Positions 33,165 to 42,888 of a stretch of 45,123 nucleotides of DNA are shown piece by piece. The stretch is from Candidatus Methanoperedentaceae archaeon HGW-Methanoperedenaceae-1. Its GTDB lineage: Archaea; Halobacteriota; Methanosarcinia; Methanosarcinales; Methanoperedenaceae. The DNA lies in the NCBI GenBank assembly GCA_002839545.1, contig PGYG01000001.1, positions 1 through 45,123 of the forward strand, written 5' to 3'. Every line of letters starts with the position of its first letter. Positions within the stretch are counted from its first letter, which is position 1. The position numbers and the translations under genes are program-made. The notes beneath the pieces were generated by a model, which was given only the letters and a program-made list of their open reading frames with translations, did no database searches and was not told the origin of the DNA.

Positions 33165-33731
33165 TTAAAGAAGCCCCAGACCGTCAAGTTCCTCGACAAT
33201 CTTATCAACAGCAGCAGCGGCATCCTCAGGCTTCTTCCCGCCAGTCACAACAAGCTTACCAGAACCGAAAAGCAGCATAACAACCTTTGGTTCAGCTATC
33301 CTGTACACAAGACCAGGGAACTGCTCAGGCTCATACTCGATATTCTCAAGTCCCAGACCGATAGCGATAGCATTCAAGTTCAGCACAGTCTTAAGGTCAG
33401 CAGAAGCCACTATATTCTGGATTTTAACCTCAGGATTTTCCTCGATAACAATATCAAGCTGCCGCAGCTTCTCAAAGACCTTAGTAAGACCTGTGTGCAC
33501 ATCAGCGATACTTTTCGCGCCCGTACATACAATCTTCCCGCTTCCGAAAATGAGTGCTGCCGTTTTTGGGTCCTTAGTCCTGTAAACAACACCAGGGAAC
33601 CTTTCCTTGTTATAATCCGCACCGTCAAGAATCCTGATGACCTCGTTAAGGTCAAGCTTTACTCCTATTCCGGTCGATGCTACTACGTTTTCAATCTTAA
33701 TCGTTTTTTTAGACTCTTCAGCTTTGGACAT
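33165..33731 (-). CDS. tbp: TATA-box-binding protein TBP
   Basis: A 188-residue TBP made of two direct repeats, each with the DNA-bending phenylalanine region: [18 protein letters not shown]...[29 protein letters not shown] and [18 protein letters not shown]...[29 protein letters not shown]. It nucleates transcription at archaeal promoters. It ends in an acidic tail (EELDGLGLL). GGGAG precedes the ATG by six bases. A 20-bp perfect palindrome with TATA-like cores sits at its promoter. Confidence 0.97.
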   Translation of the reverse strand: MSKAEESKKTIKIENVVASTGIGVKLDLNEVIRILDGADYNKERFPGVVYRTKDPKTAALIFGSGKIVCTGAKSIADVHTGLTKVFEKLRQLDIVIEENPEVKIQNIVASADLKTVLNLNAIAIGLGLENIEYEPEQFPGLVYRIAEPKVVMLLFGSGKLVVTGGKKPEDAAAAVDKIVEELDGLGLL

Positions 33732-33752
33732 AATGTTCTCCCTTTATATAGG

Positions 33753-33772
33753 GTATTTAAAGCTTTAAATAC
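33753..33772. promoter_or_regulatory. 20-bp perfect palindrome at the tbp promoter
   Basis: GTATTTAAAGCTTTAAATAC at 33753-33772 is identical on both strands and contains two TTTAAA cores. It ends 22 bp upstream of the tbp ATG (33731). Read toward tbp, its TTTAAATA is about 26 bp from the expected start of a very short leader, so it probably contains the TATA box itself. It could allow TBP to feed back on its own gene. A second TATA-like TATATAAA sits at 33743-33750. Confidence 0.6.
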
Positions 33773-33835
33773 ATTATGGTAAAAAATTCGAATTGTACTA
33801 TTCCAGCGCATTTCAGCCGGAAAAACTGGCATACC

Positions 33836-33935
33836 TTTAATAACCATGGAATAGTCTTAGCCAGCCATGTGGCGGGATAATCTCCCGCAGGGATGTGGCC
33901 CGTAAGCGGGCTGAACCGTAAAACACAAGGTGAAA
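33836..33935 (+). promoter_or_regulatory. Promoter and two-hairpin leader of the L15e gene
   Basis: A TATA-like CTTTAATAAC at about 33836-33845 is followed by a leader with two stable hairpins: GCGGGA-TAATC-TCCCGC (33872-33888) and GCCCG-TAAG-CGGGC (33898-33911). AAGGTG then precedes the ATG at 33939. The design is like the rps13 leader and may be an autogenous control site for L15e or coupled expression. Confidence 0.5.
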
Positions 33936-33938
33936 ACA

Positions 33939-34526
33939 ATGAAATCAATGTATGGTTATATCAGGGACGCATGGAAAAAACCTGATGAGACGTATGTAAA
34001 AGGTCTCCAGTGGGAGAGATTGCAGGAATGGAGACGTGAACCGTCTGTATTAAGAATAGACCGCCCGACAAGACTTGACAGAGCCCGCTCCCTTGGCTAC
34101 AAAGCCAAACAGGGAATAATTGTCGCACGCGTCCAGGTCAGGCGCGGCGGACGGAGAAAATCAAGATACGTTCGCGGCAGACGGTCAAAACACATGGGTG
34201 TTAATAAGATAACGCCTGGCAAGAGCATCCAGAGGATTGCCGAAGAAAGAGCAGCCCGGAGATACCCGAACACGCAGTTACTGAACAGTTACTGGGTCGG
34301 TCAGGACGGCAAGCGCAAATGGTACGAAGCCATACTTGTGGACACAAGCCACCCTGTCATTATGAAAGACCGCAACCTTAACTGGATATGCAACAATACC
34401 CATAAAGGACGTGTTTTCAGGGGCAAGACAAGCGCTGGTGCAAAAGGCAGAGGACAGAGAACGAAAGGTAAAGGTACCGAAAAGACAAGACCAAGCCTGC
34501 GCTCGCACAACAACACCGGCAAGTGA
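33939..34526 (+). CDS. rpl15e: 50S ribosomal protein L15e (eL15)
   Basis: I start at the ATG 33939 ([15 protein letters not shown]), which matches family N-termini and has GGTG six bases upstream; this gives 195 residues. The basic eL15 core is clear: [66 protein letters not shown] and a Gly/Lys/Arg tail ([18 protein letters not shown]). It is a large-subunit protein near the exit tunnel. Its stop overlaps the next gene's start (TGATG). Confidence 0.96.
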   Translation: MKSMYGYIRDAWKKPDETYVKGLQWERLQEWRREPSVLRIDRPTRLDRARSLGYKAKQGIIVARVQVRRGGRRKSRYVRGRRSKHMGVNKITPGKSIQRIAEERAARRYPNTQLLNSYWVGQDGKRKWYEAILVDTSHPVIMKDRNLNWICNNTHKGRVFRGKTSAGAKGRGQRTKGKGTEKTRPSLRSHNNTGK

Positions 34527-34945
34527 TGGAAATACATCATATAACAATCAGAGCCATTGCTCAAGCCACTGAGAGTGAAGACAGGGTGAAAACCGCCCTG
34601 TCACTTTTTTTACCGGATAACGATATAGAAATTATAAGTTCAGAAGGGCATTTCGGGAACCCGATTACTATTTTCCAGTCAAGTATAACAGGCAGGAAAT
34701 GCCGCCGGTTTATTGATTTTTTAAAAACATCCCTTCATGGAAAAGATATGGGATTGCTTAAAAACCAGATAACAGAAAGGGTTGATGAACAGTGCGCCCT
34801 TCATATCAGGTTTGATAAGCAGGCAGCGTATGAAGGCATTGTGCAGCTTGCCACAACCCCTGACACGATAGCTGCAAGAATAAAAATAAAAGCCTATCCT
34901 GCCAGACGTGAAATAGCGATTAAAGTTGCAGAAACGCTTTTTTAA
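34526..34945 (+). CDS. RNA-binding protein of the COG1325 exosome-associated family
   Basis: A 139-residue protein from the ATG at 34526, overlapping the L15e stop by one base. It begins [21 protein letters not shown] and has FGNPITIFQSSITG and the CALHIRFDKQAAYEG block of COG1325 (DUF54) proteins. These are predicted RNA-binding exosome-associated factors and commonly lie beside rpl15e or other translation genes in Euryarchaeota. The function is unproven. Confidence 0.82.
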   Translation: MEIHHITIRAIAQATESEDRVKTALSLFLPDNDIEIISSEGHFGNPITIFQSSITGRKCRRFIDFLKTSLHGKDMGLLKNQITERVDEQCALHIRFDKQAAYEGIVQLATTPDTIAARIKIKAYPARREIAIKVAETLF

Positions 34946-34996
34946 TCAAAACCTTTATCCTTTTTAGGTACATTAACGGGAGTTACTCCACAAGGT

Positions 34997-35072
34997 GCCT
35001 GGGTGGGGTAGCTGGTCATCCTATGGGACTGTGGATCCTACGACTCGGGTTCGAATCCCGACCCGGGCCCCA
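34997..35072 (+). tRNA. tRNA-His (anticodon GTG), CCA encoded
   Basis: The acceptor stem is GCCTGGG/CCCGGGC (one T-G wobble) with discriminator C69, followed by encoded CCA (35070-35072). The anticodon arm is TGGGA-CTGTGGA-TCCTA, giving GTG for histidine. The D arm GGGT...ATCC and T arm TCGGGTTCGAATCCCGA are regular. The base just upstream of the acceptor (34996) is T rather than the G-1 expected before tRNA-His. Confidence 0.95.
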
Positions 35073-35277
35073 TTTTTTAAAAATTGGGTTAATTAGCTAA
35101 TTTGACGTTTTGCTTCGGAGATACTGGGGCGCATCGTCATCCTTATATAGAACTTCAAACATTGTTTTACCAAAATCCATAGCAGTGCAGATATAATATC
35201 TTTTGAATATTATATAATGCATATGCGGAATGGAAAGATGCATTTCAATAAGATATAATACATGGAGGATATTATTT

Positions 35278-36897
35278 ATGGCAGGACAACTTGGCGGACA
35301 GCCAATCATCATTTTAAGGGAAGGTACTGAGAGAATACATGGAAGGGAAGCCCTCAGCGGCAATATCATGGCTGCAAAAGCAGTGGCAGGAGCGGTTCGT
35401 TCAACACTCGGACCAAAAGGAATGGACAAGATGCTTGTGGGCGGAAGCATTACAATCACAAACGATGGTGCAACAATCCTCAAGGAGATGGAGATAGTCC
35501 ATCCTGCTGCAAGGATGCTCATTGAGGTAGCCAAGACAATGGACGACGAGGTAGGAGACGGTACGACAACAGCAGCAGTGCTAACCGGCGAATTGCTCGA
35601 ATGCTCGGAAAGCCTGCTTAACCAGGGAGTCCACCCAACCATTATTGCACACGGTTACAGGATGGCTGCTGAAAAAGCCATTGAACTTCTTGATGGCATT
35701 ACACATACCATCACAGAAAATGATGATGAAGCCCTTATTAACATTGCACTAACCGCAATGACAGGAAAAGGCGCAGAAGCTTCAAAAGATAAATTATCAA
35801 AAATAGTGGTGTCTGCTATTAAATCCATAGTTGACGAGGAAGATGGCAAGAAGGTAGTAGATATCAATAACATAAAAATCGAGAAAAAAGTCGGCTCAAG
35901 CCTGGATGATTGCGCATTAATAGAAGGCGTCATTCTTAACAAGGACAAGGCGCACCATAACATGCCGGATAAAGTAAAAGATGCAAAGATTGCCTTAATC
36001 ACGCGCCCGATTGAGTTTAGCAAGATGGAACTTGAAGCTGAGATTAAGATTTCAACTCCTGGTGAACTCCAGAAGTATCTTGACCAGGAAGAGCAGATTG
36101 TTAAGGATATTGTTGACAGGATTGCAGCAACAGGAGCTAATGTAGTACTTTGCCAGCTCGGTATCGAGGAACTTGCACAGCATTTCTTCGCAAAGGCAAA
36201 CATCCTTGCAGTTGAACGGGTTGAGCGAAATGATATGGATAAACTTATCAGGGCAACAGGGGCAAAATTAATCACAAGCGTTGATGATTTCAGTTCATCG
36301 GATATCGGAACTGCCGGACTTGTTGAGATAACAGGGCACGGCGATGATAAGTTCCTGAATATTAAAGAATGCAGTAACCCAAGAGCGGTATCCATACTGA
36401 TTCGCGGCGGTACGGAACACGTGGTCGACAGTACTGAGAGGGCTCTTGAGGATGCCTTGAGGGCGGTCGGCACGGCTGTCGAGGACGGGAAACTTGTTGC
36501 AGGTGCAGGTTCAGCGGAAATAGAACTTGCGCTCAGGCTGCGGGAGTATGCTTCCACATTATCCGGAAGGGAGCAGCTGGCTGTCCTCAGGTTTGCGGAT
36601 GCGGTTGAGGTTATCCCGAAGGCGCTTGCCGAGAATTCAGGTCTTGACCCGATTGATATGCTTGTTGAACTGAGAAGCCAGCATGAGAAAGGCAATAAGG
36701 ACGGCGGTTTGAACGTGTTCACCGGCAAAGTCGAGAATATGTGGGATAACGGCGTTATCGAGCCGTTGCGCATTAAGACACAGGCGATTCTTTCTGCAAC
36801 TGAAGCAGCAGTCATGATTTTGAGAATCGATGACCTGCTTGCGGGAACAGGTATGCCTGATATGGGCGGTATGCCAGGGATGCCGGGAATGATGTAA
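35278..36897 (+). CDS. Thermosome subunit (group II chaperonin)
   Basis: The ATG at 35278 ([19 protein letters not shown]) gives 539 residues and has GGAGG ten bases upstream; the longer in-frame start at 35230 is not supported because the TATA-like TATTATATAATG at 35207-35218 would start transcription near 35240. It has the ATP site [14 protein letters not shown] and [14 protein letters not shown], a protrusion domain, and the C-terminal [10 protein letters not shown] tail that fills the ring cavity. It folds proteins in an eight- or nine-fold double ring. A strong terminator hairpin follows. Confidence 0.97.
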   Translation: MAGQLGGQPIIILREGTERIHGREALSGNIMAAKAVAGAVRSTLGPKGMDKMLVGGSITITNDGATILKEMEIVHPAARMLIEVAKTMDDEVGDGTTTAAVLTGELLECSESLLNQGVHPTIIAHGYRMAAEKAIELLDGITHTITENDDEALINIALTAMTGKGAEASKDKLSKIVVSAIKSIVDEEDGKKVVDINNIKIEKKVGSSLDDCALIEGVILNKDKAHHNMPDKVKDAKIALITRPIEFSKMELEAEIKISTPGELQKYLDQEEQIVKDIVDRIAATGANVVLCQLGIEELAQHFFAKANILAVERVERNDMDKLIRATGAKLITSVDDFSSSDIGTAGLVEITGHGDDKFLNIKECSNPRAVSILIRGGTEHVVDSTERALEDALRAVGTAVEDGKLVAGAGSAEIELALRLREYASTLSGREQLAVLRFADAVEVIPKALAENSGLDPIDMLVELRSQHEKGNKDGGLNVFTGKVENMWDNGVIEPLRIKTQAILSATEAAVMILRIDDLLAGTGMPDMGGMPGMPGMM

Positions 36898-36953
36898 GGG
36901 TGAATACTTTCGCCCTGCTATCATAGCGTACTAATAACCTTAAAGCGTTAACC

Positions 36954-37012
36954 GGATTGGGTTGGAGACTCTGGCATCGCAGTTTTCAATCCCATCCCCT
37001 TTGTTTTTTTTG
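36954..37012 (+). terminator. Strong hairpin terminator after the thermosome gene
   Basis: A long stem of about 16 pairs forms between GGATTGGGTTGGAGACT (36954-36970) and AGTTTTCAATCCCATCC (36981-36997), with single-base bulges and a 10-nt loop. A run of about ten T residues (about 37001-37011) follows. This fits an intrinsic-type terminator; a small stable RNA is possible. Confidence 0.65.
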
Positions 37013-37035
37013 GTGTTTTATTAATCTGGAAATTT

Positions 37036-37614
37036 CTATTCAGGGGACATAAAATAGCTTCCAAAACTTAATCCCCATAGCAAAACAGGATATGCTATCA
37101 TCCTTTCCATTCCTCCTGCCCCAAGTCCTAAATAAGTCTCAAAACCCATCAGGACAAAGGCTGTCAGGCTCATAATCCCCAGAAGGACTGAAAAATAAGA
37201 ATATGGCATTTTTACTAATTTACAGGAATAAATTGCAGAGAGTGCCCCAAATAGAAAAGCTATTGCAGAAACGATAAAATGCAGCTTTCCTGCGGTTTCG
37301 GGGAAAACACCAACTCCAATTGCTCCTGCTCCGGTTAATACTAATAATACTGACATGAACTTGTTCTGGAATTCCTGCCATATGAAATACGTACCAGCTA
37401 AAATAAAGATGCCCAGGAATATTACCGAAATATTGAATATAGTGGCAGAAGGCTGGTATATCACACAGGTATCACGACATGTTGCCCCGAGGTCGCTGAT
37501 ATAATTTGCAGATACGCTGTATCCGGGATATAGAAGCTCTGCCAGGAGCATTCCAATAATGAACTGGAAAGCCCCTGCAAATACTATTACTCCTGCTTTT
37601 TGGCGATTTTCCAT
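37036..37614 (-). CDS. DUF998 family membrane protein
   Basis: A 192-residue protein with six hydrophobic helices. It has the DUF998 hallmarks: a helix-1 GAFQFIIGMLLAELLYPGYSVSANYISDLGA segment and PSATIFNISVIFLGIFILAGTYF. Function unknown; some archaeal relatives are predicted to be lipid- or stress-linked. It stands alone between the thermosome and the restriction-modification genes. A TATA-like motif is expected within 37615-37680. Confidence 0.8.
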   Translation of the reverse strand: MENRQKAGVIVFAGAFQFIIGMLLAELLYPGYSVSANYISDLGATCRDTCVIYQPSATIFNISVIFLGIFILAGTYFIWQEFQNKFMSVLLVLTGAGAIGVGVFPETAGKLHFIVSAIAFLFGALSAIYSCKLVKMPYSYFSVLLGIMSLTAFVLMGFETYLGLGAGGMERMIAYPVLLWGLSFGSYFMSPE

Positions 37615-37800
37615 GAATTAAAATTGGTTTGTTTATTATAAGTTTTTTTCTGTATGGAGTTGTAATTCGGGATTTGTGACTGCATGCAAGTATATATATT
37701 TATAGAGTGTCGGCGCCGTAAAAAATATTGTGTATTTTTAGTTTTCAATCAATAACTGTGGATTTGCTGAATATTTATGAAAACAAAATTAATCAAAAAA

Positions 37801-40623
37801 CTATTCTTTTTTCATTTTCAAAAAGGCCAAATTGCTTTCGCACTTTTCAATTAGACTGTTGAATCCCGAACTTTCCATTTCTTCAAAAATATCCTGAGGA
37901 ATTAGAATATATTGCCATTCTCTGGGTTGGACTATCGGGGGAATTGTTTTAATTTTTGAAAAATCCCTACATTTCTGCTCTGCTGCATTTGCTTTTCTTT
38001 TCACATCAATATCATTCTTAGCATCTTTTGCAGATTTAGTTTCAATTATGTACATCACGTCTTCGGTTTTCACTAAAAAATCTGGATAATACGGCACTAA
38101 GTATCCCATTGAATTGATATAGAGAATTGAAAATTTATGCACATATTGATTTAATTTAACATAAGAAATTACAGCAGGGTCATTTTTTAAAATATCAACC
38201 GTAAACTTTCTTTCAAGTCCTCCTTTGTATGGAAAATCGATAGATGGATAAAGGCATTTTTTTGTTTCAATAGATCGTTCCAATCGGATTTTTAAATCTT
38301 TAAATTCTGATAAGCGAATCCATTCTGCTTCAATGACATCATGTGATTTTGAATTTTGTAAAAATGTGTTTATAGATTCTCTTAATTTGTTTGTGATAAA
38401 ATAGACTAATTGTTGGTTTCTCAATTTATCAACATTTTCGTCTTTTGAAAAATCAATTTTTTTGCCGAAGATTTGTTGTGAAACATAGTGATCTATTATC
38501 CCCGCTATCTCTGGCGCATAACGTGATAGACTCACACGACTGTCTTTTCTTGAACCTATTAGTTCACGAACAGTATTTCGGATAAATCCACCATAGGTAA
38601 AATTCGAATCAAGCAGTTGCCATTCTGAACGGAATTGAGTGGTTGGATGATAGTCAGTTATTAAAATCTTGTTAGGATGAATGTCTTCAAATGGTAAAGG
38701 TGATAATGGTAATTTAGATATATCAAACTGTGAAAAATCCAAATCCTCTTCTGTTTTATGTGTCAAAGAAATTGGCCAGCTTATATCATATTTATCGACC
38801 CTTTTTTCATCCACTTGGATTAAAACACTTTTAGCATCAAGTGAGATCTCAATACTGCTTCCGCTGGCTATATGGGCGCCTGCTTCTGTTAATTGGTTGT
38901 AAATATCGTTGTATTTGGGGTGTTCAACGATAAAAAGAAGGTCATAAGCATTGATTAAATTTTCTTTCTCTACTAATTTTTTGTAGTTTTCAACCTTATC
39001 CTGTAAATACTCAGGTTCAGGGAACATCAACCTGATGCCTCTACCAATTACCTGTTCAGTAAGCAGGTCTGAATCGGAACGTCTCAGTACAACAAGAACG
39101 CATACATTTTTTACGTCAAATCCTTCCCGTAACATCATGACACTAATGATTACTCTTACAGGACTGGAAGCATCATCACTTGCAAAAACAGTATTTTTAA
39201 GTTTTTTATAGTCATCATCGGAGAGAGTGTCTTTTTTCTTTGTGTGAATGGTTATTACCTGTTCTCCATTTGATTCATCCCCGAATAGAAATCCATTCGA
39301 ATCTTCTTTTTCTTTAATGTAGTTAGTAATAACATCCGCTTCTTCGTTATTGTCTGCCATTACAAACATTACAGGTTTTTTGTTAATCTTCAGAGCTTTG
39401 AAATCTTTTTGTAGATTATCCAGTTTAGCGATACCCACATCTATCATGTGTTTCTGGACTTCTGACAATTCGATTACATTTTTTGCATCGTCTTTGTATG
39501 CTGTAATCATTAATTTTTTATTATCAGGAAGTTGCTGTATCTTGCCTGACAGGAAACTGCTTTTTTCTATAAATATCTGTTTTACAAGCATATCCTGCAT
39601 TGCTTCAACTAAACCATAGTCGTAAATAACGTGTGAGAAAAACTCTTTTTTCGTTCCTTTTATTGTGAAGGGCGTTGCTGTGAAATCATACTGTATAAAA
39701 AGACTGTTTTCGTTTTCTCTCATCCTGTTTCGCAGTATTTCTATGGATTCCTGCCAGCGTTTTAACTCTGAGTCTGTTGAGTTGTGTACATGATGTGCCT
39801 CATCGTTGATTATCATGAGGTCATTGTTGTATGACAGGAAATCCATAAATCTCTCGACACGCAGGGATATGGAGTCGCTTTTCATATCAATACCAAGGGA
39901 TTCGGAAAGGGTTTCTTCTTTTTTCTTGGAGGTATCTGTTAATTGATGCCAGTTTGTTATGAGTAAAAATGGTGAATCAGTGTATGGCACATTTTCTTGA
40001 AGGTCGTTTTTTGTGAATACAGAAAGATAGAAATCCTGCCTCCAATCATCGGGCATGAATAGTTTGCGGTTGATATCAATAGTCAGAGGCTGTCTTTTTT
40101 CGTTCTTCACCTTGCCTATAAATGAATCCAGAAGACGTTCATATACGATATTTCCGGGTGCTACCAATGCAAAGTGGGATGTAAATCTTTTATCTTCAAG
40201 TTTTACGCGGTTAAAATACTGCCATATAATTATGGCATTCATGACCCATGTTTTACCTGTTCCGGTTGCCATTTTTACGGCGTATCTCGGATGTTTTATG
40301 TTTTCAATGCCATAACGAAGGTTTTTGTCTTCGAGAGATTCTTTGGAGAACGTCTCAAACAGTGTGCTTACAGATGGAATTTCAAGAATCTCGTAACAAT
40401 AAACAATTGATTCAATGGCTCTTTGCTGGCATTCAAAAAAGCATTCGCCTTCGTGTACACCATCAGAGAACCAGTAGTTGAAAAGCTCCCGCGTGATATG
40501 GGTAATCTGTTTTCCATTAACAGCAGGATAACCATTTTCAGACCATTCTTTAATTACAGGTTCTATTGAACTTGCAAGTGGATGCTTACCGAACAGTTCG
40601 GTTTTAGAGCTTTTCTTTGCCAT
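37801..40623 (-). CDS. res: Type III restriction enzyme Res subunit
   Basis: A 940-residue SF2 helicase-nuclease. Walker A is MATGTGKT (118-125), DEAH lies at 274-277, and helicase motif VI-like QVIGRGIRL is present. The C-terminal PD-(D/E)xK nuclease is visible as DFLVKTEDVMYIIETKSAKD. Res translocates along DNA and cuts when two unmethylated sites meet head to head. It follows mod by nine bases, with mod first on the minus strand. Both genes are AT-richer than the neighbours, consistent with horizontal acquisition. No frameshift is seen, so the system looks intact. Confidence 0.93.
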   Translation of the reverse strand: MAKKSSKTELFGKHPLASSIEPVIKEWSENGYPAVNGKQITHITRELFNYWFSDGVHEGECFFECQQRAIESIVYCYEILEIPSVSTLFETFSKESLEDKNLRYGIENIKHPRYAVKMATGTGKTWVMNAIIIWQYFNRVKLEDKRFTSHFALVAPGNIVYERLLDSFIGKVKNEKRQPLTIDINRKLFMPDDWRQDFYLSVFTKNDLQENVPYTDSPFLLITNWHQLTDTSKKKEETLSESLGIDMKSDSISLRVERFMDFLSYNNDLMIINDEAHHVHNSTDSELKRWQESIEILRNRMRENENSLFIQYDFTATPFTIKGTKKEFFSHVIYDYGLVEAMQDMLVKQIFIEKSSFLSGKIQQLPDNKKLMITAYKDDAKNVIELSEVQKHMIDVGIAKLDNLQKDFKALKINKKPVMFVMADNNEEADVITNYIKEKEDSNGFLFGDESNGEQVITIHTKKKDTLSDDDYKKLKNTVFASDDASSPVRVIISVMMLREGFDVKNVCVLVVLRRSDSDLLTEQVIGRGIRLMFPEPEYLQDKVENYKKLVEKENLINAYDLLFIVEHPKYNDIYNQLTEAGAHIASGSSIEISLDAKSVLIQVDEKRVDKYDISWPISLTHKTEEDLDFSQFDISKLPLSPLPFEDIHPNKILITDYHPTTQFRSEWQLLDSNFTYGGFIRNTVRELIGSRKDSRVSLSRYAPEIAGIIDHYVSQQIFGKKIDFSKDENVDKLRNQQLVYFITNKLRESINTFLQNSKSHDVIEAEWIRLSEFKDLKIRLERSIETKKCLYPSIDFPYKGGLERKFTVDILKNDPAVISYVKLNQYVHKFSILYINSMGYLVPYYPDFLVKTEDVMYIIETKSAKDAKNDIDVKRKANAAEQKCRDFSKIKTIPPIVQPREWQYILIPQDIFEEMESSGFNSLIEKCESNLAFLKMKKE

Positions 40624-40632
40624 AGCAATCCC

Positions 40633-42654
40633 TTACCTCAGGTCAAGTTCTTTTATTGCAGATGCATCGTTCCCAAATACATCAACTACCCTTACTGCAA
40701 TTGTGTATTTCTTGCCCCGTTTGAGATTTCCATCTGCGATAATTGGTACTGGTTCACTTTTCTTCTTGTCTCTTATTGCCTGCCATTTGCTCCTGAAAAC
40801 CTCACCGTCATAGTCCCAGTCAACAGTCCAGAAATCGATTAGCGCAGAGAAATTATTGTGCAGCATTTCTTCAATTTCGGGTCTTTTTTGCTCATCTTTT
40901 AGTGGAATGTCAAGTATAACATACTGGTCTATTTTTATGGTGGTTGTAACTGAATCTTCATTCATGCTCTTGACTTGCGGTTCACCCAACCGCATATACG
41001 GTTTCTGGTAGAATGTTATCTTGTCGGCAATTGAGACGTCACCCACATTTGTACTTCTTAGATAGCGGTAAACGTCAGAAGGTATAACTTTGAACTCAAC
41101 TTCAGCCATTTGTTTTGTTTTCGTGTTTTTCTTAAGCCTTGCAAAGTCTTCTTCAAAATTATACTCATAATCCCATGCAAGAATTACAAGCTGTTTATAA
41201 CCCCTGCCGTCTGCTGTGGCTGCATTCTTTGCAAGTTCGATGGCTTTCTTTCCTGTTACCGGTCTGTCTGGTTCTGATACAAATACAAGGGTGTCCTTTT
41301 CGTCCTTTTTCATACCAAAACCCTGCCAATCCTCACGGGGGACGGCGCCGTAAAGTTTCAGGACTATGTTGTACATCTCTTTGAGTTTCACATCCTTAAG
41401 GTAGATGAGCTGGCGCTGATAGTTGCCAAGGTTCTGGACAAGGAAGGGCGCAGCATCCTGATTGACAAGTCTGCTTCTTGCTACCTGAATGGCAGTTTTG
41501 GACAGGTCAGACGTTATCCAGCGCCGCCCGAGTTTTTCAGCAACTGCGGCGGTAGTCCCAGAGCCGCAGAATAAGTCGGCTACAAGATCTCCTTCGTTTG
41601 ATGAGGAATCAATTATTAGCTCTAACATATTTTCCTTTTTTTCAGTTGGGTATCCAAAATTAAAAGAGTATGCAGTAATGTCATCCCATAAACTGTCGCG
41701 CAGTATATGGGTGCTTGCTGGAATAAAGTATTCTGGTTTTCCAGTATTTGGATTTGGTCTTAATCTCCCTTCTTCAATAGCTTTGTCAGCATTTTCTTTA
41801 GTCCATGCCCAATGTCTCCCTGTTGGGGGTTTATGTCCAAATAAATCATAATCAAGATGCTTTCTCAAACCATTAGCATCCAAAGCATGCCAACGCTCAG
41901 ATTTAGGCTCTTCTTTTAGAGGAGGTGAAATCAAATTATCTGACGTTTTGGCATAAAAGAAAATAGAATCGGTTCCAACATTCATGCGCGGCACACGTTT
42001 TCTCTCACGAATATTTTTTCGAATTCTTCGAACAATAATTTCATTTCTGAAATTTTCCCTCCCAAAAATTTCATCCATTATTATTTTTATATAGTGGCTT
42101 GCATTATTGTCACAATGGACATAAATAGCCCCATTACTTGAAAGCAACCGCCTCATTAATTGCAATCGCGGATAAAGCATATCTAGAAAACTATCAATCC
42201 CCCTTTCCCACGTATCAGAATATGCCAGTCGTTCATTCATCGGCATTTCCCGTTCATAGTTCTTATCCCCAATCTTCACCTCATTCGGAAAATTAAAATT
42301 TTCCCCTGTATTGAACGGCGGGTCAATATAAATCAGATCAATCTGCCCCTCATACCCCTGTGCAAGCAGCGCCTGCATCACCAGCAGGTTATCACCCCAT
42401 ATCAGCCGATTCGGCTGGCTGGAAATCTCGTCCTCGCCAGAATCAAAGAAACTCGTCAGGTTGCCGGTCGCCTTATTCGGATACACTTCCTCAGCGGTCT
42501 GGAACTCAAGGTCTTTGGGAGAGGGTTCACGGCGCGGCTTTGATGCCCAGATGAGGCGGGCAGTGTCTTTCTGGCGCTTTTTCTCCCCATTATATTTTAT
42601 ACGTTCTTCTTGAACTGAAAATTCAGTAATCGTACCGTTTGGTTCATCTGACAT
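40633..42654 (-). CDS. mod: Type III DNA methyltransferase Mod subunit
   Basis: A 673-residue N6-adenine methyltransferase of beta class: the catalytic motif IYIDPPFNTGENF (DPPF at 111-114) precedes the SAM motif ADLFCGSGTTAAVAE. The central part (about 180-350) is the target-recognition region; the C-terminal third contacts Res. Mod protects host DNA and provides site specificity for Res. First gene of the operon. A C-rich inverted repeat lies 80 bp beyond its start. The recognition sequence cannot be read from the protein. Confidence 0.93.
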   Translation of the reverse strand: MSDEPNGTITEFSVQEERIKYNGEKKRQKDTARLIWASKPRREPSPKDLEFQTAEEVYPNKATGNLTSFFDSGEDEISSQPNRLIWGDNLLVMQALLAQGYEGQIDLIYIDPPFNTGENFNFPNEVKIGDKNYEREMPMNERLAYSDTWERGIDSFLDMLYPRLQLMRRLLSSNGAIYVHCDNNASHYIKIIMDEIFGRENFRNEIIVRRIRKNIRERKRVPRMNVGTDSIFFYAKTSDNLISPPLKEEPKSERWHALDANGLRKHLDYDLFGHKPPTGRHWAWTKENADKAIEEGRLRPNPNTGKPEYFIPASTHILRDSLWDDITAYSFNFGYPTEKKENMLELIIDSSSNEGDLVADLFCGSGTTAAVAEKLGRRWITSDLSKTAIQVARSRLVNQDAAPFLVQNLGNYQRQLIYLKDVKLKEMYNIVLKLYGAVPREDWQGFGMKKDEKDTLVFVSEPDRPVTGKKAIELAKNAATADGRGYKQLVILAWDYEYNFEEDFARLKKNTKTKQMAEVEFKVIPSDVYRYLRSTNVGDVSIADKITFYQKPYMRLGEPQVKSMNEDSVTTTIKIDQYVILDIPLKDEQKRPEIEEMLHNNFSALIDFWTVDWDYDGEVFRSKWQAIRDKKKSEPVPIIADGNLKRGKKYTIAVRVVDVFGNDASAIKELDLR

Positions 42655-42736
42655 TATAATCTAACCTTATTTGGAATAGATAAAGATACATGATTAAAAA
42701 TTTTTCTATATAGTAAAGGTCATGCCAAAGAAAATT

Positions 42737-42804
42737 AACCACAGAGAACACGGAGTTCACAGAGGATTGTTGCGTTCTCTATGTCCTCTGTGCGCTCTGT
42801 GGTT
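42737..42804. repeat. 68-bp imperfect inverted repeat
   Basis: Outer arms AACCACAGAG (42737-42746) and CTCTGTGGTT (42795-42804) are perfect complements; inner arms CACAGAGGA (42758-42766) and TCCTCTGTG (42784-42792) are too. The element lies between the mod promoter region and the AMMECR1 gene. Repeats built on 'ccacagag' occur dispersed in many environmental prokaryote genomes. It may be a non-coding mobile or extragenic palindrome, or a boundary scar of the inserted restriction island. Confidence 0.65.
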
Positions 42805-42888
42805 TTTGAAACATTTAATAAAATAATAGAATATCTTCTCCCACATCCCCCCAAAAAAACATATAACCCATCAAACCAATCCCTGACC

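Noticed and set aside
35230-35277. Sixteen-residue N-terminal extension of the thermosome
   Set aside because: It precedes the predicted transcription start and the GGAGG ribosome site; homology starts at MAGQLGGQP.
35655-36815. 386-codon frame antisense to the thermosome gene
   Set aside because: Ser/Ile-rich low-information translation typical of the complement of a conserved gene; the thermosome on the other strand explains the open frame.
36954-36997. CRISPR-like or transposon-end repeat after the thermosome
   Set aside because: The arms form a single long hairpin followed by a T run, better explained as a terminator.
42737-42804. CRISPR repeat
   Set aside because: Only one inverted repeat, no regularly spaced copies or spacers, and no cas genes in the window.
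42781-42888. Longer N-terminus for AMMECR1 starting inside the inverted repeat
   Set aside because: The extra 36 residues show no family similarity and precede the likely TATA box.
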